The position numbers and the translations under genes were made by a program. From Bedellia somnulentella (taxonomy: Eukaryota; Arthropoda; Insecta; Lepidoptera; Bedelliidae), in contig OY755175.1 of the NCBI GenBank assembly GCA_963576735.1, positions 2,682,401 through 2,746,400 of the forward strand: a DNA stretch of 64,000 nucleotides, in the 5' to 3' direction. Shown piece after piece: positions 23,061 to 33,409 of this stretch; position 1 is the first letter of the stretch; the number at the start of each line of letters is the position of its first letter. Under the pieces are notes generated by a model. It made no database searches and had not been told where the DNA came from. It saw only the letters and a list, made by a program, of their open reading frames with translations.

Positions 23061-23603
23061 AATTGCTAGTATAGCAAATCTTTACTCTGAAATGCACTTT
23101 TCCTCCCTTGTGGGAATGCTTAAAGTTTGTGTTAGTGCTATTATGTTAAAAAACAAAAAAATATATACAATAAATATGTATAAATAAAAAGCAATTATTT
23201 CTGACAAACTCCATATATTTTACAAATTAAGATATGAGAATAGAAATGGTAGAAATATAACATTAAATTGAAATAAACTAAAAAGATAAAATTATAAGAA
23301 AATAAAGCAGTTTTTTTTAAATAATGCTATATACAAAGTAAGATAAATTAACAATTCCAATATAATTAAAATAAACAAAGAACACATCCAGTAAAAACAA
23401 AAAGAAACATAAACAATAAAATGCTTCATTTAAAAATATACAAAAGATAAAGAAAAATTATAGAAATTAACTATCTGAAAGTGATCGTTACGATGTGAAA
23501 TACCTATAAAATTTTATTCGTCACAACTGGACAAATTTACATTGGTAATGTCACTCTCACATAGTAAATCTAGCACATCTTTATATATATTTTTTTATTA
23601 TTT

Positions 23604-23920
23604 TTAATAGTTCTCATGCTTATGCAATATATATATATATATATATATTTTATTATTTTTAATAGTAGATAGCCACTCAGTGTTATTTCTTTCGAATCTA
23701 TCTTTGGTGTAACTTGCTGCTATCCATTTTGTCTTAAAATGGTGTTTGATAGCAGCAATTTGTCGCTTTATATCGTTAGTTCTGATTTCATCTTCAGAAT
23801 ACGAATTCAACATTGATGTTCTAGAAACTTCAATTTTCCGTCAAAAGTTGATGCATTTGACTTTTTCATAATATCATATAATTCATTTCGAGTCACAAAC
23901 CTCAATCCCGAAGAACCTGT
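23604..23920 (-). pseudogene. decayed coding segment inside the 1.7-kb insertion
   Basis: A minus-strand frame (23604-23813) reads DIKRQIAAIKHHFKTKWIAA..FERNNTEWL. A second frame just upstream reads GLRFVTRNELYDIMKKSNAS..KLKFLE, separated by a frameshift near 23815. The alternation of charged and aromatic residues looks like an old transposase or regulator, but I cannot assign a family. Not functional. Confidence 0.45.
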
Positions 23921-24590
23921 AGCAAAAAAATACAAAGTTTTAGAAACATGAAATTTTACTATGATCAGAGGCTATCAACAAAAAAAATCGCTAAAAATAG
24001 GGGGGGAATCCGGGGGAACCAATTCTTTTACAACTTTCTTCTGGACAGTCCACTCTACCAGATACAATAGTTTTCATAGCTTAATCGTTCTGAATCATAT
24101 AACAAAAATACTCATTAACAAAAAAAACTAAACTTTTTTATATGAAATACTACTAGTTACATTTGGGCGCCCAGAAAAATATATATTGGGAAAATAATGA
24201 AAGAGAAAAGTGTTTCGCATAATCACATACCTGGTTGAGAGATATCCATCACAAAAACCACAAAAAAACTGATAAATCATAAAATATCACTTGTTAAAAA
24301 ATGAGAAATTGGAGAGCTTCGAATTATTACACGACCACTTCAAGCGAACTGCAACTTCCGAATGAGAATGCAGCGCACTGTTCCGAGTTAAAAACTTGTT
24401 CTTTTGCTATTGTTTGGAGCAACTACTTAACTTTAAAGGGATTAGTGATAAATTGTAATTTGTAAACAATAGAGAAAAGCCTTTTTGTACATGTTTTGGG
24501 GCTCAATACCACTCCGTGGACTTGTCTACCTTTTCAGATAGAATGCAAATGTTGGAAACGCCTAACTATCACATAATTTAATCTTTTTTG

Positions 24591-24906
24591 ACATGAATTC
24601 CTCATGTGGGGTTTATTACTCATAAATAAAAGATGTTATTAAAGGAAAGAAAAATTTCGACACTGGCGGGGTTCGAACCCGCGACCTTCGGGTATACGCC
24701 CCCGTCGCTCTGCCAACTGAGCTACAGTGTCAGTTGGCATCCAGCGCGAAATTTCTCTATCCTTTGTTTCTTTTTTACACGTTCAAGTAGTGTTTGCGTT
24801 TCCTACCTCCGAATTTTTAACTAATTCGGACGGCCACTTGTCTACCTTTTCAGATAGAATGCAAATGTTGGAAACGCCTAACTATCACATAATTTAATGT
24901 TTTTTG
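24591..24906 (-). repeat. tRNA-bearing 316-bp unit b, intact
   Basis: A complete tandem unit. ACATGAATTC recurs at 24591 and 24907. The order on the plus strand is end module, tRNA-like sequence (minus), TTTCTCTATCCTTTG segment, CTAATTCGGACGGCC, then TCTACCTTTTCAGATAG and CTAACTATCACATAAT. Confidence 0.88.
24659..24731 (-). tRNA. tRNA-like sequence in unit b
   Basis: Minus strand, 73 nt. The acceptor, D and T arms are perfect and the A-box TAGCTCAGTTGG and B-box GGTTCGAACCC are consensus. The anticodon arm is non-canonical, as in its sister copies. A T5 run follows. Confidence 0.6.
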
Positions 24907-25100
24907 ACATGAATTCCTCATGTGGGGATTATTACTCATAAATAAAAGATGTTATTAAAGGAAAGAAAAGCCAGTGTCGAAATTTTTCTGACAAGTGGCC
25001 GTCCGAATTAGTTAAAAATTCGGAGGTAGGAAACGCAAACACTACTTGAACGTGTAAAAAAGAAACAAAGGATAGAGAAATTTCGCGCTGGATGCCAACT

Positions 25101-25173
25101 GACACTGTAGCTCAGTTGGCAGAGCGACGGGGGCGTATACCCGAAGGTCGCGGGTTCGAACCCCGCCATTGTC
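25101..25173 (+). tRNA. tRNA-like sequence in the inverted unit
   Basis: Plus strand, 73 nt and the mirror of 24659-24731. The acceptor 3' strand is CATTGTC, so one pair (C5) is lost compared with its mirror copy. A and B boxes are intact and a T5 run follows six bases on. Confidence 0.58.
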
Positions 25174-25212
25174 GAAATTTTTCTTTCCTTTAATAACATC
25201 TTTTATTTATGA

Positions 25213-25510
25213 TACTAAATCTTTTTCATTATTGAAATATACATCGTAAAGATCCATGGCCGTGCTGGTTGTATGATTCAGCTCAATTTCGAATCTGTCA
25301 AGATAATTTATAAGTCGTTTGTAACCTTTGTTACTGCCCCGTGCATTTGTGCAATTGAATAGTTGACCTGCGAGTATCCTTTCTAACGGCCCCGGCTAGC
25401 GTCCATTAATATCTCGCATATAGGTCTCTCCTTTCTCATCAAGCCCGTTAAAACCTTCGGGGTGTGCGGCCTCTTTCTCACGAGCACTGCTTTGCCTGCC
25501 AGCATTGTCC
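25213..25510 (-). pseudogene. unidentified coding fragment, one in-frame stop
   Basis: On the minus strand about 100 codons read NPRPSLHSPKSLYMDNAGR..EGFNGLDEKGETYMRDING, then a TAG, then PGPLERILAGQLFNCTNAR..GYKRLINYLDRFEIELN..TAMDLYDVYFNNEKDL up to the palindrome edge. A second frame is also open over the first half (TQDPVYILQKVC..KRPHTPKVLTGLM..CEILMDASRGR), so the original frame is uncertain. No family recognised. It is probably a transposon fragment in which the tRNA cluster inserted. Confidence 0.4.
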
Positions 25511-25624
25511 ATATACAAACTTTTTGGAGAATGTAAACTGGGTCTTGGGTTATGGTTTTTGCTTTTAAACCCTAAATCCCAGCACGAAAAAACTTTTAGG
25601 GTTAACTTTTAACTGAAACTAGTC

Positions 25625-25662
25625 TCATTTTATTATCTTTAGAAACATAATAAAATGAGAAA
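25625..25662. other. perfect hairpin
   Basis: TCTCATTTTATTAT and ATAATAAAATGAGA are perfect inverted 14-mers around a ~10-nt loop. It may be a tiny MITE scar or the edge of the adjacent TE fragment. No flanking duplication noted. Confidence 0.6.
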
Positions 25663-25762
25663 ATTTTATATATCAATCCTAAATTAAACCAATATACCAT
25701 ATATATTCTACCAATACCAATTATAAGAAAACAATACGTTTTCAATTCAACGTTTATCTTAG

Positions 25763-26015
25763 CTGTGTAGTGTCGGCTTAGAATAGCACTACCCCATTTC
25801 TACCGATGGGTGTACGTAAGAGGCGACTAACGGAATTGGGGCTTTTTAAGGGTTTTTTGGGCGATGCGGTTGGAGACCCATCACCAACAACCTTTATTCT
25901 ACCACCTTTTCCCACTCAACTTCGAAAAATGGCTGAGGAATTTCTAATTTCTCAGCTCTCAGCCACCCCTTTTAGGGATTTATAGCCGTGAGTATATCTA
26001 TGTATGTAAGTTAAT
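25763..26015 (+). repeat. family A SINE-like element, near full length
   Basis: Runs from CTGTGTAGTGTCGGC to a TATCTATGTATGTAA tail with all segments in order. Imperfect flanking repeats (GTTTATCTTAG / GTTAATCTTAA) are a possible diverged target duplication. Confidence 0.88.
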
Positions 26016-27233
26016 CTTAAATCGTTTGGACAAAAATATTTTCCTTGCAGGAGCTTTCTCAAAAAATACTTTAGTCACGTCACAATTTTCTTGATGCTGA
26101 GAACTACCTATACTATACATACTTCGACATATCCCGTTTTTTTTAAACCGCACAATATTTTTCGTGTAATTTGCCACAGTGGTTGTTGAAATTGAATGAT
26201 CACGGCTCTAAAAGTCTGTGGAGCATACAGCGGCTGGGTAGCGGTAATGCTGTTTAGAGTGCGCATGACGAATGCCATTACACATTTGCGAAATTGCGGA
26301 TTGTCTTATGTTTGTTACCGTAAAATTGACAGTTTTCGGAGTTCATTGAACTTATTAAACTTTTTTATTAAATATGATAAAGCTTGAGTTGAGAGCTGAG
26401 AACTTGATAACTTTATGATATTTGTGTTGTAGCATACAGTTGTTTTACTGAACGTTATGGATGCGGAACTGTTGAAACGCCACCGAACCCCTAAATCTAA
26501 TATCGAATTTAAGTTAAAGACTTTAGAAGTTTTTAAAATTCATTGTTGACACTTTTCCAATGTTGCTTTTAATTCTCATAGTTTGGTTCCAATGGTGTTG
26601 TTGTCTCACTCATACCTTAATTGTGTTTTCGTTAGTTGTGTTTCTGTAGCTTGATCTGTGTTTTAAGTATTTACTACTTGCTTGAAATGGGTTATCTGAA
26701 TCACAAAATATTAAATTTTCAAAATATTTGTTTTTTGACGTTCACTGAGAATTAATTGAATTGAATTTTTAAAGGAGATTTAGTTACCACAATTCATGTT
26801 TAAAGAGAAGTTGTTTTTTACGTTAACGCTTAGGCACAAATATTTATTGATGCTTAACTGATATTGAAATCTTGTCTAAATTGACCAGCAAGATAATGGC
26901 CTGCCCTTCAGTACACTTCAAGATATGCTTTTAAGGCTCCGGGCGTTATTGCTCCGACAGTGGTAGGAATGTGGTATTAAAAGCAAGCACACGAAACGGT
27001 TTGGCGCGGTTCTTGGACATGATTGAACGATAAATAGGCCTAAAATTGCAAAAGTTTGATTAAAAGACCGGAAACCAAGAGTAAAACAATGTATGGCAAA
27101 ATCGGGGGTCATCGATCTTACTGTAACTATATTAAGTATTAGCATATCCGGACAAAATTACCACTCCATTTTAGATGACTATGTACTGTATTAATATAAG
27201 TTACAATGATAAGTTATATTATATTATATTATG
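26016..27233. other. non-coding DNA
   Basis: No gene or known repeat recognised. It ends in a TATAT/TTATA microsatellite at about 27210-27232. Confidence 0.45.
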
Positions 27234-27236
27234 TTA

Positions 27237-27392
27237 AGCGCAATACACACTGAACCCGCCGCTGGACTACCGACATATGTCGGCGGTCTAGTTTTCATAC
27301 ATAGGTTAATGGTAATTCTTTCGACACAGGCCGCGCCGGGCTTTGTCGCCGGGAAATATCGGCGTTCCGGCGGGCTCAGTGTGTATTGCGCT
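27237..27392. mobile_element. PIF/Harbinger-type MITE (156 bp)
   Basis: The 25-bp terminal inverted repeats (AGCGCAATACACACTGA..CCCGCCG) have one mismatch. The TTA trinucleotide is duplicated at 27234-27236 and 27393-27395. A TTA duplication is characteristic of PIF/Harbinger. It is GC-rich inside and has no coding capacity. Confidence 0.88.
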
Positions 27393-27536
27393 TTAGATTA
27401 GGCTTATCGCTTTAATCCGATTGTCTAAACGACCCGATGTCTAATAATTGGCGATGATGCTATTTAATATCGTTTCCTGTTTTATTACATCACAATTATA
27501 ACATTATTTAAATTTCGTCATTATTCAAATGACGTA

Positions 27537-28858
27537 CTACTCTGTGTAAAAAGTATCAAGGAATATGTCAATAAAAAGACCCGCCTAAAAGCGGTCGTTC
27601 AAATTTTTTTACTGCATGTTGGTAGCACTGTACTGATTTAGCGCGCAAAATTTGAGCGGGATCTGTCATCTAATTTGTTTTAAACTACATTTTTTGTTGG
27701 TCATAGTTTTGAGTCCTCGGCGATTTTTACAATGGAAAATATTGTTGAACAAAGAGTGTGCCTTAAATTTTGTGTTTCGAATGATATTTCATGTGGTGAA
27801 TCACTAAAAATGTTGCGAAATACCTACGGCGAATCGTGTATATCGAAAACAAGGGCTTATGAATGGTATAAGGCTTTTAAAGAAGGCCGAGAAGTAGTAG
27901 TAGACTTGCCTTGTTCTGGTAAACCTTCAACCGCTACGACCAAAGAAAACATCGACAGAATCAAGTAGCTAGTGCTCGAAAATCGACGTATGAGTCTGAG
28001 AGAGTTGGTTTGTGAGGTGAACATATCTTTTAAGTCTGTCCACAACATTCTCATTGACATTTTAGGCATGAAACGCGTCGCCGCTCGACTAGTTCCAAAA
28101 GAGCTCAATTTTGTTCAAAAAGCGCAGCGAAAGCATGTCGCTGAAGACATGGTTTCTCGTGCTTCTACGGATCCGACCTTTATGAAACGTATAATAACTG
28201 GCGACGAGACATGGGTTTATATGAGTACGACATGCAAACAAGCCAACAGTCTTCAGAATGGCGTCTCGAAAACGAGCCGAAACCCAAAAAACCGCGGCAA
28301 AGTCGCTCCAAAATCAAGGTGATGCTGACAATTTCTTTTGACTACCGTGGTGTGGTTCACTCCGAATTCCTTCCAGAGGAAGAAACAGTGAATAAAGAAT
28401 ATTATTTAGGCGTCATGAAGCGTTTGCGTGAGAGCATCCGCCGAAAACGTCCAGATTTGTGGCAACACAACTCATGGATGCTGCTCCATGATAATGCACC
28501 ATCACACACAGCCATTATAGTGAAAGAGTTTTTAGCGAAAAATTCAACAAAAGTTCTCGACCAAGCACCGTATTCACCTGATATGGCTCCGTCTGACTTT
28601 TTTTTATTTCCCAAGTTAAAATTACCACTTCGAGGAAAACGTTTTGAGTCGATAGAAAACATAAAAGAAAATTCGCTGAATGAGCTAAAGGCCATACCGC
28701 AAATAGCCTATGAAAAATGTATGGAAGACTGGGTGAAGCGGTGGAGATGTTGTATTGCAAGCGATGAGGCCTACTTTGAAGGCGATAAAATAAATTTAGA
28801 TGAATAATTTGTATTTTTTGTTTTATTGACAAATTTCCGATACTTAGTACACAGAATG
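27537..28858 (+). mobile_element. mariner element (~1.32 kb), inactive
   Basis: Imperfect ~35-bp terminal inverted repeats share CTGTGTA..AAGTATC and TGTCAATAAAA (left end from about 27537, right end to about 28858). TA dinucleotides sit at both edges. The length is typical of mariner. The single transposase gene is broken, and no second copy is present in the window. Confidence 0.9.
27732..28807 (+). pseudogene. mariner transposase (D,D34D), stop plus frameshift
   Basis: The transposase would bind the inverted repeats and catalyse cut-and-paste movement at TA. It starts at the ATG at 27732 (MENIVEQRVCLKFC) with the N-terminal helix-turn-helix region and AYEWYKAFKEGRE. The family motif LVPKEL is at about 28091. 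The catalytic residues are D in TGDETW (28203-28205), D in LLHDNAPSH (28490-28492) and D in APSDFF (28595-28597). The last two have 34 residues between them, the mariner signature. Two lesions are visible: an in-frame TAG at 27966-27968 and a 2-base insertion near 28219, where WVY should run directly into EYD. The coding span of about 358 codons is normal for the family. Downstream of the frameshift the frame is open to the stop, so decay is moderate. Confidence 0.94.
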
Positions 28859-29088
28859 TATAAACCTTAAATTAACTTCGACTATGTGAGATAGTGCTAA
28901 TCATCTCTTGTGAAATGTCCTAAAAGGGCTCAAATTAATTACCCTCTGCAACTGTTAGTTGATTTAGCCGTGAGAATGTTAGTTTGTACTTCAGAATACC
29001 TGTATAGTTTTCAACCTGGCAAAATATAATATAGTTATCCAATAATGCTTACGTAAACGTTATCTCACGAAGTGTTGTTCCATTGCAG

Positions 29089-29126
29089 ATGACAGCAGCC
29101 GAGAGGTGGTGACGTCTGAACAACAG
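29089..29126 (+). other. candidate 38-nt micro-exon
   Basis: A pyrimidine-biased acceptor (GTTGTTCCATTGCAG) is followed by a 38-nt GC-richer segment and a donor GTATGT at 29127. The frame beginning two bases in reads DSSREVVTSEQQ without stops. Canonical borders and a composition shift suggest a cassette exon of a plus-strand gene whose other exons lie outside the window. Chance remains possible. Confidence 0.35.
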
Positions 29127-31197
29127 GTATGTAACAAAGCTATTTGATAGATTAATTAATTTAGATTCTGTAACTAACTTCAAGTCACTCTGAAATTTAC
29201 TAAGATACAATCAAACATGAAAAGAAGATTGGATGATTGTCTTTGAGGCTTAGATTAGGCAACTACGATGCGCCTACTTGATCAATAAATTTGAATATGC
29301 ATGTCAAATGTTAATAGAGTGCTTCAAAAAACGTTAACACTGCCCATGTCTATCATTTGGTGTCAAATAAAAATATATATATTTAGAAACATCTCATCCG
29401 AAATTACTTAAGAACAGGGGCTATTTCGACGTTGGAGAACGATTTTTTATTGGAAGATTCAATACCTCTAGACTTCATAAAGTCGAAGAGTACTTTTTCA
29501 TTCAGGATCTCTGGCTGCGCTAGGTACTGTAGCCTTGATATTTCACTAGTGAGTTTGATTTGTTTCGAAAAAGCAACGTTACTAAAAAAAAATCAGACAT
29601 TAAGTCACCACTAAATTTTAACTAAAAAAAACAAACTATGTCTAAGATTTATATTTAGAGTAATTTTGATCCTCCAATCACATAAAATCTAAGCTGGTTA
29701 TAGACTGTTATTCTATATAGTTTACCGTCTGAGTATCGAGTCCACTACATGCTCTTACATAAGAACAATTAAGGTGTTTCAACTTAATGAAGACACGGTT
29801 TATAAAGTTGCCCAATAATTAAATTGAGCCGGAGAGTTTTTAGACTTCCGATGTTTTAATAAGTGATGTCAGTTACAAGTCCTAGATGTGCAATAGATAG
29901 CGATCAAGTGTTTTGCAACGAAACTTGAAGGAGGTAATTTCGCTCTAAGTTATGATATGTCTGCTATTTTACGCCAGCTATAAGATAGCATTATTTTAAG
30001 TATTCAAAGTTAATTTTGTAAAAAGTATACAGACACTTTAACAAACAAGTGCGATAAAAATCGGTTGACTTTTTTTATTTCCTAACCACCGAAAGGAGCT
30101 AGGGTTGTTTATTCCAAGCCTACACCAGATTAAGGTTACGAATTTAAATTGTATTCATCAAATATGATAGCATACCCATTAACAAAATCTAACCACTTCC
30201 TATCGCACCCCTAATTGGTACTGCTAATGGAACTCAGACTCCCCAAGTCCTAATAATATATGCTTCATCATAACTGTGTTACTAAAGCTTAACACGATTA
30301 ACATTAACATTGACCGAGACCCTCATCCTTATCTAAGCATAATTGCTCTATAAACTCACCCTTTAATGATAACAAGTTGTTTGTACGTACAGCCTTATCT
30401 GCCGTGTTTGTAGCAAAGAGTCGTGTTAAGATCGTAAACTCCTTACGAGGAGCGGGCGAGTCGTACCGTTCGGTTGAGTTATTAACTTCGTCGTAGTCTG
30501 TGGACTTCCTGCTCGGCTATCTGTCACTCTGATCTGTGGAGCTGCGGAGGTGATTCCCATTTGTCGGATGCCTTCGTATGTAGTATGTGTGTACTCGTAC
30601 GGGGTTCGCAGTTGGATAAACGATTGAGGACGAAGTAAAAGAATAGTGTTGGTACTTTTCAATTATTTATAGGTACTTTAGAGTAGCGGTAGGTCTAAAA
30701 AAACTAACCATGCTGCCTTTTTATTCAAAAGCATTTGTGTTTGAGAATCATTCGGTTCAGTTTTCTAAATCAAAATATTGACTTCTATAGTAACAATCTT
30801 TATATATTATTTCTGTAAGCCTCTTTCTTGTCCGGAAGCCTGCTTGCCTGCTTAATGCTGTACTCCATCAAAATGTACAGTTCCTGTTGATGATAAATAC
30901 ATAAAGTTGACAAATTATGGATATCAAATGCATCCGAGTTGTACCATTATCTATCATCGAGGATTTCAATGTTATCCTGCGATCTGGGTATTCCGCTCCT
31001 AGACTTGCTTATGCACTGTCTGCGGGTAATGTTGGCGGGTTTGATGAATTGCTGTGATGCAGTCATTAGTAACGTGATAATCATATTATGGATGAATGTT
31101 TAGTGATATTGCGGCATAACTTTTTGTTGAATCTGTATTTTAACTTAAAGGGTTGGGTATGACTTTAAGAGTTTGGGTTCTTTTTGAATGCTTTTTG
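29127..31197. other. non-coding DNA
   Basis: No repeat family recognised. A GC-richer patch at about 30430-30620 gives a minus-strand frame without a known domain. Nothing else supported. Confidence 0.4.
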
Positions 31198-31570
31198 TAA
31201 ACATAAACATAACATAAACGTTCACGCCGTTTATCCCCGAAGGGGTTGGCAGAGGTACCAATACTCCTGAACTCACATGGCAAGCGCCATCTAGTTTCCA
31301 GAGGAGGTACCTACGTTTTGCTTAGACAGTGTACTCACGTGATGGGGGCAGGCCTATCGCCGTTTTGTACGAATACACTGTCACATGACTAAGTATAACT
31401 CAGCCATGTGGGTTTCCTCACGATGTTTTCCCTCACCGTTAGCAACCATGATAAATTAACCACACATATGACTTTAGAAAAGACAAATTGGTGTAGGCCC
31501 GTCCCAGGATTGGAACTCACGCCCTTCTGTTTTTCGGGCGGGTGTTCTACCCACTGGACTATCACGTCGC
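31198..31570 (-). mobile_element. family C tRNA-derived SINE, full length
   Basis: Read on the minus strand, the head has A-box-like TAGTCCAGTGGG and B-box-like AGTTCCAATCC about 40 nt apart, then GGGCCTACACCAATTTGTC. The body contains ACCATGATAA/AACCGTGAGGG and GGCGATAGGCCTGCC. The 3' end has CTCTGCCAACCCCTTCGGGG, GGCGTGAACG and a TTATGTTATG tail. It is a pol III-type SINE with no coding capacity. Confidence 0.9.
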
Positions 31571-31894
31571 TTTGCTTTGTGTATACTAATAAATTCTTCA
31601 GCGTTTGGGTTTGCTTGGAAAATATAACAAGATATTTTTCGTAATGAATTTTGATGGACTTATGTTAGCCAAGGCATATTTGGAGGCACCCTTGGTCCCA
31701 CCGTCCAATATTTGCCATATCAAAGATTGAGTAAGTTTTACTTTTAATAAAACGTAAAGTTTTGTATGATTAATATTTATATTGTTATTTAAATTAAATA
31801 AGTTAGTTTTGAGTAAGCTTAATAGATTATCATGTTTTTTTTTTGGCCTTGTTTTGTGCATCTTCTTAAATAAATAATTAATTTATCGATCTCA
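31571..31894. other. non-coding DNA
   Basis: An AT-rich stretch between the SINE and a LINE end. The minus-strand frame 31598-31861 is low-complexity. Confidence 0.4.
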
Positions 31895-32030
31895 CCTTCC
31901 AAAGGTTGTCTGGAAGAGATCGCTTTTAGCGATAAGACCGCCAATTGTACCTCACTGTAAACTGTTTGATCATATTATTATTTTTGTAAATTTGTGTTTG
32001 ATGTGCAATAAAGAGTTATTCTTCTATTAT
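31895..32030 (+). repeat. LINE 3' UTR fragment (other lineage)
   Basis: AAAGGTTGTCTGGAAGAGAT, then the small hairpin ATCGCTTTTAGCGAT, GACCGCC, and a GTGCAATAAAGAGTTATT end. I recognise this order as the 3' end of an abundant lepidopteran LINE group, from memory. The reverse transcriptase part is absent. Confidence 0.6.
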
Positions 32031-33409
32031 ATTCTAAAGCTGAGTTGGACACGTTTTACTTTTCACGTAACGTAAATCTGAATTTTATTATTATAATAAC
32101 CAAAAGTGTTAACTGTTTTCCTATTCCGATATGTTACGAAATCGTAACCGTAAATAGCATCCCAGCGATTCTCAGACGCATTTCAACACCAAATTCCCAG
32201 TGCGGTATAATAAAATCGCATTTATGATAATGCATGAATCGTGTCGTATGCACTCTGCTAGATAAGAATAACGTTGGGTGGCGGCGCGGCGGCGGCGTGC
32301 TTTGATGTCTATCGCTGTGATAGCTTTCTTTGCACAGCCTTGGACTTGCACTTGGGAATATTGCATTGTTTGGCGTATATGGTTATTATACATATGTTAT
32401 TGTAATGCTTACATGTTTGGGTTATATTTGTTTTTTGTTTTCGTAATCGTAGATAATGTTTTAACAATATTCTAATTGAATATTATTTAGTATGTTTTAT
32501 ATTTTTCACGGTATTTCTAGTTTAAGGAGGTCTTATTAACTCATTGTGGATATAAACTGTTAGGTGGTTAAATAATGCATCCGCGCATATTTCTTAAAAA
32601 AGTTCCTGAAAGTTACGCTTCACCTACGCTAGATAGCTTCCGGAATAACCAATTTTTTTTTATACTTTATTAAGTAAATACGTCCAGTTTAAGCTGAAGA
32701 GTGCGATATCACCATATATGTGCGTGCTTTTAAAGCACCAATAAAATTGCTTTATTGACCTTCCATTGGTTCTTCGACACATCTCTGTTGGAATCTCACA
32801 CTAAATAAATACCCATCTCAAGAGGCGACTAAAATATACTTTGAAATGAATTGTAGAGCTCAATTACGCTTAATTTATGCTCTAAAAGCAATACCATCTT
32901 AGTAATTATCATGGAGTCTTAAGGGTATCAGTAAGAGGAACAAAATTGGTTGATGGATCACACGGTGGTCATCACACACTCACAGGAACAAGGAATCACA
33001 TAATTAAATTATATTTGCTTCAAACTTTTAATTTCGGAGCCATGGAACATTTGGTTGTAACAGCTGTAAAAAAATATTATAAAGTTACAAGATTTTATAA
33101 CATCTCATAGTTCAACTACTAATAACGTTTCTATGCTAGTAATTTATTAGTAATGAAAGTAACGGTTGCCTAACCGAGTGTAATAAAAATGAAATTCAGA
33201 TCTTCCGAATGATACCATTATTGTTGTAGTGAAAGACGAGTTACGATTGTGCTATACTTACGCCTTTTGCTGTGCCCTTAAGTAGTGGCACTTCACTAAA
33301 TTGGCAATTTTAAATGTATTAAGGTACATTATGATTGCGTATCTTAAACCCGATTGAAATGGAAATAACGAACGTGCGTATGAATGTGACCTAAATTAGA
33401 ATTACAACG
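32031..33409. other. non-coding DNA
   Basis: A small GGC-rich patch (GGCGGCGCGGCGGCGGCG, about 32280) stands out from the AT-rich background. No gene supported. Confidence 0.4.

Larger units (their letters stand above)
22827..24519. mobile_element. 1693-bp insertion with CCAC-type inverted ends
   Basis: It splits unit a precisely between GGACGGCC and ACTTGTC. Its ends are imperfect inverted repeats: CACAGTGTGGTATTTAGCCC on the left and, reverse-complemented, CCACGGAGTGGTATTGAGCC on the right, both leading into an AAAACATG motif. No target duplication is visible against the intact unit b. The interior has a ~86-bp tandem duplication (22875-23060, period 100 bp), an AT microsatellite and a decayed minus-strand coding segment. 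A degenerate DNA transposon is most likely. The superfamily is unresolved. Confidence 0.7.
24620..25212. repeat. large palindrome of tRNA-bearing units
   Basis: The arms 24620-24842 and 24990-25212 (223 bp each, paired sum 49832) are near-identical inverted copies, each with one tRNA-like sequence. The 147-bp spacer 24843-24989 contains the start of a third direct unit (24907 on), broken at a remnant of the tRNA 3' end (CCAGTGTCG). Confidence 0.92.

Noticed and set aside
22827..24519. Assignment of the 1.7-kb insertion to Transib because of its CACAGTG end
   Set aside because: No 5-bp target duplication and no recognisable Transib transposase motif. The similarity is limited to a heptamer.
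22625..25199. Open frames reading AGFEPATFGYTPPSLCQLSYS in three copies (22625-22843, 24633-24824, 25199-25008)
   Set aside because: They are antisense translations of the tRNA-like sequences and their flanks. Peptides of this type are a known annotation artefact of tRNA genes.
8266..30662. Shared KLI..NGTTR peptide in minus-strand frames at 8266-8463 and 30426-30662
   Set aside because: Only about five residues match and the DNA alignment does not extend. It could be an ancient TE but is not supportable.
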